Assembly (NCBI RefSeq): GCF_900163695.1
Contig: NZ_FUIC01000033.1
Span: forward strand, 37,384 to 101,383
DNA length: 64,000 bases
Source: Gulosibacter sp. 10
GTDB taxonomy: Bacteria; Actinomycetota; Actinomycetes; Actinomycetales; Microbacteriaceae
Direction of reading: 5' to 3'
Position 1 is the stretch's first letter. The number at the start of each line of letters is the position of its first letter. This document shows, one piece after another, positions 18,439 to 26,459 of this stretch. The notes beneath the pieces were generated by a model, which did not search any database, was not told where the DNA came from, and saw only the letters and a list, made by a program, of their open reading frames with translations. A program made the position numbers and the translations under genes.

Positions 18439-19404
18439 TTATTCGAGGCTCTCGCGATACTCGGCCGCGTTCTCGTCCGTCACGAGGGTCGCGTCCACCG
18501 AGATCTCGCGGTCGAAGGTCTCCCCCGCCGCGATCTGGGTCGCGACCTCGATGGCCTGGTAGCCCATCTCGCGCGCTCCCTGCGCCATCGTCGCATCCAG
18601 CTCGCCGGCCTCGATCGAATCGATCGCGTCGGAGTCGCCGTTCACGCCGACGATGAGGAAATCGTCGACGTCGAGGCCGGCGCCCTTGATCGCCTCGATG
18701 GCGCCGAGCGCCATATCGTCGTTCGCGGCGAAGATCACGCTGATTTCCGGGTTCGCCTGCAAGGCGTCCGCGGTGACGGAGCGCCCCTCGGCGCGGTCGG
18801 AGTTGGCGGGCAGGTCGGAGACGACCTCGAGGCCCGAGCCCTCCCACGCCTCGATCGCCCCGTCGATCCGATCGTCGGTGCTCGGGTTGCCCGGCACGCC
18901 GCGGATGGTGAGCACCTCGCCCTCGCCGGCCTCCTCGAGGATCCACTCGCCGGCCTGCTGGCCGAGCTCGTAGTTGTTCGTCCCGATGAAGGTCTCGGCG
19001 CCGTCCCAGCCCTCGATGTCGGTGTCGAGCAGCACGACCGGCACGCCGCTGTCCACCGCGCTCTGCAGCACGGGCTGCAGCTGCTCGGCCTGCGTGGGCG
19101 CGACCACCAGGACATCCGGGTCGTGGAGCAGGTCCGCCTGGATGCGGTCGATCTGCTCCTGCACCGCGGTCTCCGCCGAGGCGCCGCCGACCGTCGTGCT
19201 GGTCCCGAATTCCTCGGCCGCGTCCTCGACGCCTCGCTGGACGACCTGCCAGTAGGGCGCCGTGGTGGTCTTCAGCACCACCGGGATGACCAGCTGATCG
19301 CCGTCGCCCCCGCCACCGCCGCCGGTCTCCCCCGAGCATCCCGTGAGGGCGAGCAGACCCGCCGCCACCAACCCGGTTATCCGGGTGCTTCTCTTGAATC
19401 CCAT
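18439..19404 (-). CDS. Sugar/polyol ABC importer substrate-binding lipoprotein
   Basis: A 321-residue type I periplasmic binding protein. The signal ends in LALTGC with lipidated Cys23, followed by a Gly-rich linker. The mature sequence contains TTTAPYWQVVQRGVEDAA, VLVVAPTQAEQLQPVL and FAANDDMALGAIEAI, all typical of the ribose/inositol/fructose binder group. AGGAGG precedes the ATG. It is the third gene of a permease-ATPase-binder operon; the ATPase gene stops 5 nt upstream. The neighbouring inositol-dehydrogenase-like gene suggests an inositol-type ligand, but this is only context. Confidence 0.9.
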   Translation of the reverse strand: MGFKRSTRITGLVAAGLLALTGCSGETGGGGGGDGDQLVIPVVLKTTTAPYWQVVQRGVEDAAEEFGTSTTVGGASAETAVQEQIDRIQADLLHDPDVLVVAPTQAEQLQPVLQSAVDSGVPVVLLDTDIEGWDGAETFIGTNNYELGQQAGEWILEEAGEGEVLTIRGVPGNPSTDDRIDGAIEAWEGSGLEVVSDLPANSDRAEGRSVTADALQANPEISVIFAANDDMALGAIEAIKGAGLDVDDFLIVGVNGDSDAIDSIEAGELDATMAQGAREMGYQAIEVATQIAAGETFDREISVDATLVTDENAAEYRESLE

Positions 19405-19409
19405 GGTTC

Positions 19410-20195
19410 CTATACCTCCTGCTTCGTTGCACCGACGATGAGGGAGACCATCTCCGCCATCGTCTCCTCGGTCGGCTCGAGCTGGCCGACCACCCCTCCC
19501 TGCCGCATGATGACAGCCCGATCGCACACCTCGACCACGTGATCCATGTTGTGCGAGATCAAGATCACCGAGATGTCGTACTTTTCGGGAAGCTCTTTGA
19601 TCGTGTTCAGGACATTCCGCGTCTCCCGGAGCCCGAGCGCCGCGGTGGGCTCGTCCAGGATCAGCACCTTGCTCGCGAACGCCACCGCCCGGGCCACCGC
19701 CACGGCCTGCCGCTGCCCGCCCGACATCAGCCCTACCGATGCGGAGAAACTGGGCAGGTGCACCTGCAGCGTCTCGAGCCGCCGTCGGGCGTCCTTCTCC
19801 ATCGCCTTGCGGTCCAGCCACCCCAGCGCCCGGAATCTCCTCGGCCTGGTCAATTCATTGCCGAGATAGAGATTGTTCACGATGCCGAGATTGTCGAAAA
19901 GCGCGAGGTCCTGATAGACCGCCTCGATTCCGTATTCCCTGGCATCGGTGGGCGATTTGAAATGCACGGGCTTGCCGTCGATCAGCATCTCGCCGCTCGT
20001 GAGCTGATGCACGCCCGTGATCGCCTTGATCAGCGTGGATTTTCCGGCGCCGTTGTCGCCGAGCAATCCGAGCACCTGACGATGGCCGAGTTCGAGATTC
20101 ACTCCGTTCAGCGCCCGCACCGGGCCGAAGAGCTTCGTGGCATTGCGGATTTCGAGCACCGGTGCCGATTCGGAAGAACGCTGCGCATCCGACAT
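19410..20195 (-). CDS. Sugar ABC importer ATPase, single-domain (FrcA type)
   Basis: A 261-residue single ABC domain. Walker A is GDNGAGKST (about residue 42-50), the signature is LMSGGQRQAVAV, Walker B is VLILDEPTAAL, and the H-loop is LISHNMDHV. Unlike the operon at 9.8 kb, which uses a fused double ATPase, this one would act as a homodimer, as in FrcBCA fructose importers. GAAGGAGG precedes the ATG. It begins 1 nt after the permease stop, indicating coupled translation. Confidence 0.92.
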   Translation of the reverse strand: MSDAQRSSESAPVLEIRNATKLFGPVRALNGVNLELGHRQVLGLLGDNGAGKSTLIKAITGVHQLTSGEMLIDGKPVHFKSPTDAREYGIEAVYQDLALFDNLGIVNNLYLGNELTRPRRFRALGWLDRKAMEKDARRRLETLQVHLPSFSASVGLMSGGQRQAVAVARAVAFASKVLILDEPTAALGLRETRNVLNTIKELPEKYDISVILISHNMDHVVEVCDRAVIMRQGGVVGQLEPTEETMAEMVSLIVGATKQEV

Positions 20196-20196
20196 C

Positions 20197-21258
20197 TCAG
20201 GCCTCCTTCTCTTGGGCGATCGCTTCCCGGGGTTCCGGTTGCGCCTCGCCGGTCTTCGATTCCTCCGTGCGGGCCGATTTCAGCCGGTTCTCCAACCGCT
20301 GGCGCACGACGTCGAGCTCGACGGCCAGGACGACCACGGTGCCCAGCGCCACGTACTGCCAGGAGGGGTTCACGTTGAGCAGGTTGAGCCCGTTCTGGAT
20401 CACGCCGAGGATCAGGGCCCCGACCATCGCGCCGAACACCGTGCCCCGGCCGCCGAAGAAGCTCGCGCCGCCGATGATCACGGCGGCGATGGCCGAGAGC
20501 TCGAGCAGCATTCCCGCCGTGGGATAGGCCGAGTTCGTCTGCCCGGAGACCACCAGCCCCGCCACGCCCGCGAAGAACCCGCTCATCACGTAGACCGAGA
20601 TGAGCACGCGGTCGACCGGGATGCCGACGCGCTTGGCGCCCTCCTTGTTCGCGCCGACCGCGTAGATCCACTGGCCCCAGGTGATCCTCGTGAGCAGGAT
20701 GTGGACGAGCACCGCGAGCACGAGCACGAGGATGACGGCCACCGGCACTCCGAGGATGCGCTTCGAGCCCAGCGCCTGGATCGCGACCGGCATGCCGGTG
20801 ATCGGGCTCCCGTCCGAGATGAGCAGCGCCGCGCCGCGCGCGACCATCATCATCGCGAGCGTGGCCAGGAACGGATGCGGCAGCTTGCCCTTCACGAAGA
20901 GCGTGCCGCTGATCGCCCCCGCCAACGCGCCGCCGAGCACCATCGTCGGGATGATCAGCCAGCCGTCCACGATCCCCGTGTGCCTCACCCAGAGCGCCCC
21001 GAGGATACTCGAGAAGGCGATGACCGAGCCGACCGAGAGGTCGATGCCCGCCGTGATGATGACGAGCAGCTGCCCGAGCGCCAGCAGCGCGACCACCGAG
21101 GATTCGAGGCCGATGTTCCCCAGGTTCCTCCCCGAGAGGAATACCGGCGTGAGCAGGCTCAGCACGATCACCAGGACCAGCAGCATGAGCGCCGGCCCCA
21201 TGCGCACCGCCGTGAGCGCGAGTGTAAGTCGTTGACTACCTTTTTGCGGTTGGGTCAT
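20197..21258 (-). CDS. Sugar ABC importer permease (RbsC/FrcC family)
   Basis: The protein has 353 residues and many hydrophobic helices. Family marks are LVIITAGIDLSVGSVIAFSS, a cytoplasmic loop AVGANKEGAKRVGI, and IAAVIIGGASFFGGRGT. The start is ATG 21258 (MTQPQKGS), preceded by AAGGAGG; an upstream in-frame ATG at 21285 has a poorer context. A charged C-terminal tail (about 40 residues) is present. It is the first gene of the three-gene importer operon and has a 265-nt leader downstream of the LacI-type promoter/operator at 21523-21569. Confidence 0.9.
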   Translation of the reverse strand: MTQPQKGSQRLTLALTAVRMGPALMLLVLVIVLSLLTPVFLSGRNLGNIGLESSVVALLALGQLLVIITAGIDLSVGSVIAFSSILGALWVRHTGIVDGWLIIPTMVLGGALAGAISGTLFVKGKLPHPFLATLAMMMVARGAALLISDGSPITGMPVAIQALGSKRILGVPVAVILVLVLAVLVHILLTRITWGQWIYAVGANKEGAKRVGIPVDRVLISVYVMSGFFAGVAGLVVSGQTNSAYPTAGMLLELSAIAAVIIGGASFFGGRGTVFGAMVGALILGVIQNGLNLLNVNPSWQYVALGTVVVLAVELDVVRQRLENRLKSARTEESKTGEAQPEPREAIAQEKEA

Positions 21259-21522
21259 CCTGTTCCGCCTCCTTGCGGTCATCACCCCGGCGCATCATTG
21301 CGCCGTTATCCATTCAGCCGTCCGGTCAGATCGGAATTCCGAAACGCACTGCAGATGAATGCGGTCAGGAAAGGTCTGCTCCGCGATCGACTTCGATACG
21401 CGAATCGATATCGCCGGTCATCAGACATGGGACGCGATAGGGAAAGCTCTCGCGAATGCTTTCGCCGAGCTCGCAGTATTTCTGCATCCGTCCCGGATGC
21501 CATCGACCGAATTCTGTATCAA

Positions 21523-21536
21523 CTAGAGCGGTCTAG
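21523..21536. promoter_or_regulatory. LacI-family operator (CTAGAGCGGTCTAG) at the permease operon
   Basis: It differs by one base from the palindrome CTAGAGCGCTCTAG found twice beside the LacI regulator gene. It begins 3 bp downstream of the -10 element and so covers the expected transcription start of the importer operon, the same geometry as the box at 26391-26404. Confidence 0.75.
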
Positions 21537-21539
21537 TAG

Positions 21540-21569
21540 ATAGTAGCTCTCGCACGGTCGACTTTTCAA
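21540..21569 (-). promoter_or_regulatory. Promoter of the permease-ATPase-binder operon
   Basis: On the minus strand TTGAAA (21569-21564) and TACTAT (21545-21540) are 18 bp apart, with the operator directly after. The leader to the ATG at 21258 is about 270 nt, has relatively AT-rich patches and no gene. Confidence 0.65.
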
Positions 21570-21740
21570 GACCCAGCATCGGGTACGGCGAACGAGTTCC
21601 CCGTGGGGCCGTTCGGGCACGGCGTTCGCCCCTCCCGGAGCGTGCGGGGCCGGGCGTCGGCGAAGCCGATGCCCGGCCGGCGCAGAGACCCTCCTGCCCC
21701 GCTTCATCGCGGAGGGGCGCGTGCTCGTCGTCGAGCCCTC

Positions 21741-21807
21741 TCACGCAGATGCGCCGCAGTCGGTCGTTATCGAGACGCCATAACGACCGGCTGCGGCGCA
21801 TCCGTGA
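21741..21807. repeat. Family A palindrome, copy 4
   Basis: Arms TCACGCAGATGCGCCGCAG.. and the near reverse complement (CTGCGGCGCATCCGTGA), with an inner GGTCGTTAT/ATAACGACC pairing and a short loop. It ends 12 bp from the ferritin stop codon and is oriented as a possible ferritin terminator. It has no clear T-run. Confidence 0.85.
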
Positions 21808-21819
21808 AGGGCTCGGGGT

Positions 21820-22323
21820 CTAGTCCTCGCCCTCCTCGCGCGAGCCGAGCTGCTTGTCGATCTCGAGCAGGCCCGAGCCGTCGCCGGCGAGCAGCTCGAT
21901 GCGGCCGATGATCTCGCTCACGGTCGACTCCTCCTCGACCTGCTCGTCGAGGAACCAGTGCAGCAGCGGACGCGAGTCGATGTCGCCGACCTTGTCGGCC
22001 ACCCGGTACAGGTTGCGGATGGACTCCGACACCTTCTCCTCGTGCGCGAGCGAGGCCTTGAAGGCGTCGAGCGCGTTGTCCACGGTGCTCCCCGAGAGCT
22101 CGATGGTCTTCAGCACGGGGTGGGCGTCGCGGTCGAGCAGGTACTGCGTGAACTTCTGCGCGTGCTCGACCTCCTCCTCGGCCTGGGCGAGGAACCACTT
22201 GGCGATGCCGCTGAGGTCGATCGCCTCCATGTCGACGGCGAGCTGCCGGTAGACGAGCGAGGCGGTGTACTCGAGCGTGATCTGGTCGTTGATGGCGTCG
22301 GCGTATTCCTGAGCGATTTTCAT
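21820..22323 (-). CDS. Ferritin
   Basis: A 167-residue non-haem ferritin. Ferroxidase ligands are visible in the helix motifs: Glu in QITLEYTAS, the AEEEVEHAQKF (ExxH) motif in helix B, and Glu in FLDEQVEEES in helix D. It stores iron as a ferric mineral in a 24-subunit shell. Length and order match bacterial ferritins such as BfrB of actinobacteria. A partial IdeR-like sequence touches its start codon. It stands between two sugar-catabolic transcription units but is not functionally part of them. Confidence 0.93.
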   Translation of the reverse strand: MKIAQEYADAINDQITLEYTASLVYRQLAVDMEAIDLSGIAKWFLAQAEEEVEHAQKFTQYLLDRDAHPVLKTIELSGSTVDNALDAFKASLAHEEKVSESIRNLYRVADKVGDIDSRPLLHWFLDEQVEEESTVSEIIGRIELLAGDGSGLLEIDKQLGSREEGED

Positions 22324-22341
22324 AAGGGCAACCTAACTTCC
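22323..22341 (-). promoter_or_regulatory. Possible IdeR/DtxR half-site at the ferritin start
   Basis: The minus-strand 19-mer GGAAGTTAGGTTGCCCTTA matches 12 of 19 positions of the consensus TTAGGTTAGGCTAACCTAA, with the left half GTTAGG intact. It overlaps the start codon, an unusual place, so it could be chance. Confidence 0.35.
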
Positions 22342-22374
22342 TTCGCTCGGGATTCCCAGTGCCGCGCCCGAGTA

Positions 22375-23832
22375 TTACCTCGCGCGGCGCTTCTCCCCGC
22401 GCTGCGTGTAGATCGCGCCGGTGGTCACGTCCTCCTCGATCGCCTCGAGGGTGCGCCCCCTCGTCTCGGGAAGGCATTTGACCACGAAGATCAGCGCGAG
22501 CAGGTTGAGCGCCCCCAGCATCAGGAACGAGCCGGTGATGCCGACCATGTCCACGACGGACGGGAAGAACAGCCCGAGCAGCGCGTTCGCGATCCACATG
22601 AAGAACACCGAGATGCCGATGCCGAGCCCGCGCATGTGCAGCGGGAAGATCTCGGAGAGGATCACCCACGTGGCGACGTTGAGGAAGGTCTGCATCGAGC
22701 CGACGAAGGCCACGACGAGCACGAGGATGACGTACGGGCGCAGCGGGTCGCCGACCGGGAACATCACCGAGGCCATGCCGATGAGCACGTGGCAGACCGT
22801 GGTCAGCGTGTACCCGAGGATGAACGTGGTGCGCCGGTTGATCCGCTCCATGTTGTAGATGGCGATCACGCTGCCGATCACGCCGATCGCACCCGGCACG
22901 ACGTTCGCGATGAGCGCGGCGCTCTCGTCGAAGCCGGCCTCGACGAGCACCGTCTGCCCGTAGTAGACGATCGTGTTGATGCCGGTCAGCTGCTGGAACA
23001 CGGCGACGCCGGTGCCCACGAGCAGGATGCGCAGGAGCCACTTGTTGCGCAGCACCTCGCCGAGGCGGAGGCGCTTCTGCGTCGACGCCTCGCGCGCCCG
23101 CGTTGCGACCTCGGCGATCTCGGCCTCGGCGCGCTCGCCGGAGCGCACGGTCTTCATGATGACGAGCGCCTCCTCCTCGCGCCCCTTCGACACGAGCCAG
23201 CGGGGCGACTCGGGCATGCGCAGCATGCCGAAGAACAGCGCGATCGCGGGGATGGCGCAGACGGCGAGCATGATGCGCCAGACGCCGTCGAGGTGGCCCC
23301 ATACGTTGCCGATGATGGCGTTGACGACGAACGCGAGGAAGGCGCCGAGCGCGATCATCACCTCGTTCCTGCCCGAGAGGGATCCGCGGATCTCGAACGG
23401 CGCGAGCTCGGCGAGGTAGACGGGGACGACGGTGGATGCGCCGCCGACCGCGATGCCGAGGATGACGCGGCCGACGACCATGACGGCGAAGTTCGGCGCG
23501 AACACGCAGAGCGCCGTGCCCAGGAGGAAGCCGAGCGCGAGGGCGACGATCGAGGGCTTGCGGCCCCACGCGTCGCTGAGCCGCCCGCCGAAGACCGCGC
23601 CGACCGCGGCGCCGAACAGCAGCGAGGAGGTGACGACGCCCTCGGTGAGCGGCGTGAGCCCGAGCTCGACGGTCATGGGGCGCAGCGCGCCGTTGATCAC
23701 GCCGGTGTCGTAGCCGAAGAGCAGGCCGCCGATCGTGGCGACGAACGCGACGACGGTGAGCCGCCGGGTATGCGGCCCCTTGGTGAGTGCGGGCAGCCCG
23801 ACCCCTTCGGTGGGCTGAGGTGTTGCTGACAT
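22375..23832 (-). CDS. Sugar porter MFS transporter (myo-inositol/hexose type)
   Basis: The protein has 485 residues and 12 predicted helices. The sugar-porter signatures are all present: GGLLFGYDTGVINGAL in helix 1, GRLSDAWGRKP between helices 2 and 3, PVYLAELAPFEIRGSL after helix 4, PESPRWLVSKGR at the central loop, FQQLTGINTIVYYG in helix 7 and PLHMRGLGIGI before the end, then PETRGRTLE. It is a proton- or sodium-coupled importer; neighbours (IolE-like and Gfo/Idh) favour inositol or a similar polyol. The ATG at 23832 has GGAAG upstream. It lies 371 bp behind the dehydrogenase gene, separated by a repeat-rich gap. Confidence 0.93.
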   Translation of the reverse strand: MSATPQPTEGVGLPALTKGPHTRRLTVVAFVATIGGLLFGYDTGVINGALRPMTVELGLTPLTEGVVTSSLLFGAAVGAVFGGRLSDAWGRKPSIVALALGFLLGTALCVFAPNFAVMVVGRVILGIAVGGASTVVPVYLAELAPFEIRGSLSGRNEVMIALGAFLAFVVNAIIGNVWGHLDGVWRIMLAVCAIPAIALFFGMLRMPESPRWLVSKGREEEALVIMKTVRSGERAEAEIAEVATRAREASTQKRLRLGEVLRNKWLLRILLVGTGVAVFQQLTGINTIVYYGQTVLVEAGFDESAALIANVVPGAIGVIGSVIAIYNMERINRRTTFILGYTLTTVCHVLIGMASVMFPVGDPLRPYVILVLVVAFVGSMQTFLNVATWVILSEIFPLHMRGLGIGISVFFMWIANALLGLFFPSVVDMVGITGSFLMLGALNLLALIFVVKCLPETRGRTLEAIEEDVTTGAIYTQRGEKRRAR

Positions 23833-23879
23833 GGTGACTTCCTTGTCGAAGAGGGGGTGGATGGGTGGGCCCGAGGTGC

Positions 23880-24150
23880 GCTCGGGGCCGGAGCCCGCGC
23901 GCTGGGCGCGGCGTTCGGGCGCGCCGAACGTCGGGAGGATCCCGGCGGACCCGAGCCGCGCCCGGGCGATTCGGCCGCGGCGGGATGCGCGCCCGGTCCA
24001 GGCGCGCGCGGTTCCGGGACGCATGGTCCGGCTCGCATGGTCCCGGCGCGCACGGTTCTGGAACGCACGGTCCCGGTGCGCACGGCTCCGGTGCGCAGAG
24101 ACAAGCGCACACCGACACGGCGCGGATGCACCGGCACAGCACGGATGCGC
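23880..24150. repeat. Short tandem repeats between MFS and dehydrogenase genes
   Basis: Repeated GCGCACGGTTCCGG / GCGCACGGTCCCGGT-like units of about 15-20 bp run from about 24000 to 24090, flanked by further GC-rich degenerate copies. No gene is visible in this 371-bp gap. Confidence 0.6.
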
Positions 24151-24203
24151 CGGCGCCGTATGGGCGTCGCGCGGGGTGTCCGGGCCCCGCGCGACGCGTC
24201 TGA

Positions 24204-25367
24204 TCAGATGGAGACTCGGGCGCCCGTGCGGCTCGACTCGAGCGCCGCGCCGACGACCTGCATCATCGCGGTCGCCTTGCCGAAGTCGGTGTCCATCTGC
24301 GCACCGGTGCCGACGCAGCGGAGGAACTCCTGGATCTCCGCGGTGAACGCCTCGGCGTATCCGGTGCCGACGCCGCCGCCGGGCATGGCCGCGACGTCCT
24401 TGAAATAGGGGTGCTCGGGGCCGGTGAAGATGCGGCGCGGCCCGTTGTACGGGGCGTCGGTGAGTCCTGCCTCGAACACGGTGAACTCGCCGGCCGAGAT
24501 CGAGTCGAAGGAGGCGTGCCCCTTCGTGCCGAAGACCTCGACGCCGAGCGCGTTGGGCACGCCCTGCGCGATGCGGCTGAGCTCGATGTGGCCGACGGCG
24601 CCTGATTCGAATCCGACCGAGAGCAGCGCGATGTCGTCGTTCGTGACCGGCCCGTGCTCGGCCGAGGCGGATGCGCCGTGGCCGATCGCGCCCGCCGCGG
24701 GCTTCGGCCGCTCGCCGATCACGGTGCGCAGCGTGGCGTTGTCGACCCGGTCGATGGCGCCCGCGACGAACTGCACCGCGTCGATCGCGTGCGAGCCGAT
24801 GTCGAGCACGGCCCCGCCGCCCGACTGCTCCTGCGAGTACCGCCACGAGAGCGCCCCGGCCGGGTCCGCCGCGTAGTCGGCGTAGTACCAGCCGCGCACG
24901 GTGTGCACGTCCCCGATCCGCCCGTCCGCGACGGCCTGCGCGAGCGCCGCGAGGCCGGGCAGCCGGCGGAACGAGAAGCCGACGCCGGTCACCGCCGCCG
25001 ACTCCTCGGCCAGCGCCTGCAGCGCGGAGGCCTCCGCGACGGTGCGGCCGATCGGCTTCTCGGCGAAGACGTGCTTGCCCGAGCGGAGCACCTTCGGCAG
25101 TACGTCGACGTGCAGGAAGTTGGGCAGCGCCACGCTGATGGCGTCGATGTCCTCGCGCTCGAGCAGCGCGTCGATGTCGCCGGAGGCGCGCGCGAAGCCG
25201 TAGCGCGCGGCCACGGATTCGGCGAGCGGGACGTTGGGGTCGACGATGCTGTCGAGCTCGACGGCGATCGACGACGACACGGCCATCGAGGCGGTGCGGT
25301 AGCCGAACGCGTGGGCCTGGCCGGCCATGCCTGCGCCGATGACGGCGACTCGGATCGGGGTGGTCAT
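24204..25367 (-). CDS. Gfo/Idh/MocA family oxidoreductase
   Basis: The protein has 387 residues. The N-terminal Rossmann motif is AVIGAGMAGQAHA (about 8-20), the EKP motif is FAEKPIGRT, and the C-terminal catalytic helix is GGGAVLDIGSHAIDAVQF, with the Asp/His pair. The length and the GSHAID motif resemble dehydrogenases acting on polyols or glycosides. GAAGGAGAGC precedes the ATG. It lies 52 bp downstream of the IolE-like gene on the same strand, presumably in the operon led by the promoter at 26409-26438. Confidence 0.88.
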   Translation of the reverse strand: MTTPIRVAVIGAGMAGQAHAFGYRTASMAVSSSIAVELDSIVDPNVPLAESVAARYGFARASGDIDALLEREDIDAISVALPNFLHVDVLPKVLRSGKHVFAEKPIGRTVAEASALQALAEESAAVTGVGFSFRRLPGLAALAQAVADGRIGDVHTVRGWYYADYAADPAGALSWRYSQEQSGGGAVLDIGSHAIDAVQFVAGAIDRVDNATLRTVIGERPKPAAGAIGHGASASAEHGPVTNDDIALLSVGFESGAVGHIELSRIAQGVPNALGVEVFGTKGHASFDSISAGEFTVFEAGLTDAPYNGPRRIFTGPEHPYFKDVAAMPGGGVGTGYAEAFTAEIQEFLRCVGTGAQMDTDFGKATAMMQVVGAALESSRTGARVSI

Positions 25368-25419
25368 GTGCTCTCCTTCGAGGGTCTGGTCATGGTGGGT
25401 CCGCGAGGTGCGGGCGTGC

Positions 25420-26343
25420 TCAGCGCAGCCGCACCGGGGCGCCGCAGGTCTCGATGTACTCGCGCGTGCGGCGGGCGATCTCGAGCGGCTGCGAGAAGTC
25501 GGCGAGGGGGTACATGTCCTGCTCGACGACGGCGAAGATTCCGGGGTTCGCCGCGGCGGCCTCGCGCAGGATGGCGCCGTATTCGGGCACGCCGAGGGGC
25601 GGCTCGATCATGACGCCCCGCTTGACGGCCTCGGCGAAGGGGATGTCGTTCTTCAGCACGTCGGCGAGGAGGTCGGGCTCGACCTGCTTGAGGTGGAGGT
25701 AGCCGATCCGGGAGGGGAACTCGCGGATCACGCGCTCGTTGTCGCCGAAGTAGTAGGCGAGGTGGCCGGTGTCGAGGCACAGGTTCACGTACCGCTCGTC
25801 CGTGCCCTCGAGCAGGCGGACGACCTCGCGGTAGGAGCCGATGGGGCTCTCGGCGTGGGAGTGGAACTGCTGGTGCATCCCCAGCTCCTCCTCGAGCCGG
25901 CGGCCGAGCTCGTCGTGGCCGGCGAGGAACGCCGCCCACTCGTCCGGGGCGAAGGCCCGCTCGCCGGCCACCGCGCCGTCCTCGCCGCGCTCCCACAGCT
26001 CCGGGATCACGATCACGTGCTCGGCGCCGAGCGCCCTGACGAGCTCGGCGACCTCCCGCACGCTCGCCCAGGCCTCCTCGAGGGCGTCGGGACCGCGGTG
26101 CAGGCCGGTGAAGACGGTGCCCGCCGTGAGCTGCAGCTCGTACCGCGAGAACTGCTCGCGGAGCGCGCCCGCGTCGGTGCCGAGGTAGCCGTACGGGCCG
26201 AGCTCGGTCCAGCGGTAGCCGGCCTCGCGCACCTCGCGGAGGTACTGCTCGGGCGCGGGCTGCGCGGCGTCGACGGGGTTCCAGACGCCCCAGGAGTCGG
26301 GGGCGATGCCGACGCGAGGCGCGGCGTCGTTGCCAGTGGTCAT
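25420..26343 (-). CDS. Sugar phosphate isomerase/epimerase, IolE-like TIM barrel
   Basis: The product has 307 residues from ATG 26343; an ATG two codons earlier (26349) overlaps the ribosome site AAGG and is less likely. It opens with GIAPDSWGVW, a hallmark of inosose dehydratase/IolE-like proteins, and has metal ligands in strands: YRWTELGPYG, FHSHAESPIG, CLDTGHLAYY, LHLKQV and FAVVEQDMYP. The expected role is dehydration or isomerisation of an inosose or related keto-sugar. It is the first gene of the minus-strand operon and is divergent from the LacI regulator across two operators. Confidence 0.87.
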   Translation of the reverse strand: MTTGNDAAPRVGIAPDSWGVWNPVDAAQPAPEQYLREVREAGYRWTELGPYGYLGTDAGALREQFSRYELQLTAGTVFTGLHRGPDALEEAWASVREVAELVRALGAEHVIVIPELWERGEDGAVAGERAFAPDEWAAFLAGHDELGRRLEEELGMHQQFHSHAESPIGSYREVVRLLEGTDERYVNLCLDTGHLAYYFGDNERVIREFPSRIGYLHLKQVEPDLLADVLKNDIPFAEAVKRGVMIEPPLGVPEYGAILREAAAANPGIFAVVEQDMYPLADFSQPLEIARRTREYIETCGAPVRLR

Positions 26344-26390
26344 GTGCATCCTTGCTCAGTCAGGCGTGTCGAGTCGATATCCGAGCGTTT

Positions 26391-26425
26391 CTAGAGCGCT
26401 CTAGTTTCAATCTAGAGCGCTCTAG
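26391..26425. promoter_or_regulatory. Two perfect LacI-family operators between IolE-like and lacI genes
   Basis: CTAGAGCGCTCTAG occurs at 26391-26404 and again at 26412-26425. The centres are 21 bp apart, two DNA turns, so dimers would bind the same face. Both are perfect 14-bp palindromes of the CG-centred LacI/GalR type. One covers the promoter spacer of the minus-strand operon and the other its start point. Confidence 0.9.
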
Positions 26426-26438
26426 CCAATACTGTCAA
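26409..26438 (-). promoter_or_regulatory. Promoter of the IolE-like operon
   Basis: On the minus strand TTGACA (26438-26433) and TAGATT (26414-26409) are 18 bp apart. Operator 2 lies inside this promoter and operator 1 just after the -10, so binding of the repressor should block it. Confidence 0.7.
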
Positions 26439-26459
26439 GTACCGGAACGAGAGGCGGAG

